Shown in pieces: positions 5,055 through 5,933 of a stretch of DNA of 5,933 nt. The notes below the pieces were generated by a model, which was given only the letters and a program-made list of their open reading frames with translations, ran no database searches and was not told the origin of the DNA. Each line of letters begins with the position of its first letter. The first letter of the stretch is position 1. Made by a program: the position numbers and the translations under genes. The DNA is taken from NCBI GenBank assembly GCA_903953985.1, contig CAJBLW010000326.1, forward strand, positions 1 through 5,933, written 5' to 3'. Origin of the DNA: an uncultured Burkholderiales bacterium. Its GTDB lineage: Bacteria; Pseudomonadota; Gammaproteobacteria; Burkholderiales; Burkholderiaceae_C.

Positions 5055-5933
5055 GTGACTTCCCAACAAACCCCGGCTTCCGCGCGCCGCCCCATTCGCG
5101 AACTCCCCGATGAACTGATCAGCCAGATCGCCGCAGGCGAGGTGGTCGAGCGCCCCGCCTCAGTGGTGCGCGAGTTGGTGGACAACGCCATGGACGCAGG
5201 CGCGCAAAGCATCACGCTGCGCCTGATGGCCGGCGGCACCCGCTTGATTTCCGTCGAGGACGACGGCGGCGGCATCGCCCCGGACGAGCTGGCCACCGCG
5301 CTCAAACGCCACGCCACCAGCAAGATCGGTAACCTCGATGACCTTGAATCGGTCATGACCATGGGCTTTCGGGGCGAGGCGCTGGCGGCCATCAATTCGG
5401 TGTCCGAACTCACCTTGCTCTCGCGCATGGACGGCCAGCCCACCGCCTTTGCACTCGATGGCCAAACCGGCGAGATCCGCCCCGCCGCCCGCGCCGTCGG
5501 CACCACCGTGGAGGTCAAAGAGCTGTTCTTCTCGACCCCGGCCCGCCGCAAATTTTTAAAAAGCGACAACACAGAATTGGCGCACTGCGTGGAGGCGGTG
5601 CGCCGCCACGCGCTGGCTCGCCCCGACGTGGGTTTTGCCATCTGGCACGAAGGCAAACTGGTAGAGCAGTGGCGCGTGCACCCTGGCGCGGCAGGCCTGG
5701 AGCAGCGCCTGGCTGATGTGCTGGGTGAGGAGTTTGTGGCCCAGTCCATCCCCATCGAATACCACGCCGGACCGCTCAAAGTGCTGGGCCGCGCCGGCCT
5801 GCCCGATGCTGCCCGTTCTCGCCCAGACCACCAATTCGCCTATGTGAACGGCCGCTTTGTGCGCGACAAAGTGGTCATGCACGGCGCGCGCAGCGCCTAC
5901 GAAGACGTGCTGCACGGCCACAAACAACCGGAT
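5055..5933 (+). CDS. mutL: DNA mismatch repair protein MutL, N-terminal part (runs off the window)
   Basis: These 293 codons, open to the window end, encode the GHKL ATPase and most of the transducer domain of MutL, which couples MutS mismatch recognition to strand incision and repair. Motif I is at 28-49 (GEVVERPASVVRELVDNAMDAG), with Glu40 as catalytic base and Asn44 as the magnesium ligand, offset by eleven from E. coli Glu29 and Asn33. Asp69 lies in the VEDDGGGI motif, ATSKI at 87-91 and GFRGEAL at 104-110 in the ATP lid; STPARRKFLK and the transducer YVNGR (263-267) follow. The start is GTG at 5055: an in-frame TAA at 5043-5045 excludes anything longer, and starting later would eat into the IRELPDELISQIAAGE block. 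There is no Shine-Dalgarno. The C-terminal dimerisation domain lies beyond the window, so its endonuclease motif cannot be judged. It is divergent from dedA. Confidence 0.97.
   Translation, partial: MTSQQTPASARRPIRELPDELISQIAAGEVVERPASVVRELVDNAMDAGAQSITLRLMAGGTRLISVEDDGGGIAPDELATALKRHATSKIGNLDDLESVMTMGFRGEALAAINSVSELTLLSRMDGQPTAFALDGQTGEIRPAARAVGTTVEVKELFFSTPARRKFLKSDNTELAHCVEAVRRHALARPDVGFAIWHEGKLVEQWRVHPGAAGLEQRLADVLGEEFVAQSIPIEYHAGPLKVLGRAGLPDAARSRPDHQFAYVNGRFVRDKVVMHGARSAYEDVLHGHKQPD

Noticed and set aside
4388..5113. A 241-codon plus-strand frame antisense to dedA and running into mutL.
   Set aside because: Its translation is highly polar and rich in His, Gln and Asp, the typical complement of membrane-helix codons; the DedA reading has all family signatures.
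5048..5779. A 243-codon minus-strand frame opposite mutL.
   Set aside because: It is Ser/Ala/Arg-rich without motifs; the opposite strand is unmistakably MutL.
1..5933. Search for CRISPR arrays, tRNA or rRNA genes, insertion sequences, riboswitches and toxin-antitoxin or defence genes.
   Set aside because: No regularly spaced repeats, cloverleaf or conserved RNA sequence, transposase motifs or terminal repeats were seen; nearly all bases fall in six ordinary protein genes.

Overview
The window looks like a chromosomal segment of a Gram-negative betaproteobacterium, most likely Burkholderiales and probably Comamonadaceae. This rests on GC-rich coding sequence, a Bug/TctC-type solute-binding protein, an IclR-type PobR next to pobA, and close protein-level resemblance of the housekeeping genes to proteobacterial DedA and MutL. 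The genus is inferred from gene content and style, not from a database match.

Layout. (1) 31-1002 (+) encodes a periplasmic Bug-family solute-binding protein. After 14 bases comes (2) 1017-2210 (+), the catalytic subunit of a Rieske non-haem iron oxygenase; the two look like one transcription unit. (3) 2212-2982 (-) is an IclR-type regulator of the PcaR/PcaU/PobR group, convergent with the oxygenase with a single base between the stop codons. (4) 2983-3172 is a 190-base AT-enriched divergent control region. It holds a near-perfect inverted repeat plus an exact direct repeat of the same 10-base half-site, the arrangement known for PcaU/PobR-type operators. (5) 3173-4366 (+) is pobA, 4-hydroxybenzoate 3-monooxygenase. 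(6) 4379-5017 (-) is a DedA-family membrane protein, convergent with pobA across 12 bases. (7) 5055 to the window end (+) is the N-terminal 293 codons of mutL, divergent from dedA across only 37 bases.

How it works together. The left two thirds is an aromatic-acid catabolic locus. PobA converts 4-hydroxybenzoate to protocatechuate, and the divergent IclR-type regulator very probably controls it through the three-half-site operator. The binding protein and Rieske oxygenase plausibly capture and oxidise or O-demethylate a related aromatic acid that feeds 4-hydroxybenzoate or protocatechuate; their substrate cannot be read from sequence. No oxygenase reductase, ring-cleavage gene or transporter membrane subunit is in the window. 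From about 4370 the content switches to housekeeping functions (membrane homeostasis, mismatch repair).

The most interesting signals are the operator architecture at 3041-3091, the uncharacterised oxygenase tied to a pob locus, and the back-to-back dedA/mutL starts. Each of those starts lacks a convincing Shine-Dalgarno and has a -10-like hexamer six bases before its start codon, suggesting leaderless transcripts. I saw no RNA genes, CRISPR arrays, insertion sequences or att sites, and no gene-free stretch over 300 bases. I did not find a clearly novel multi-gene system.
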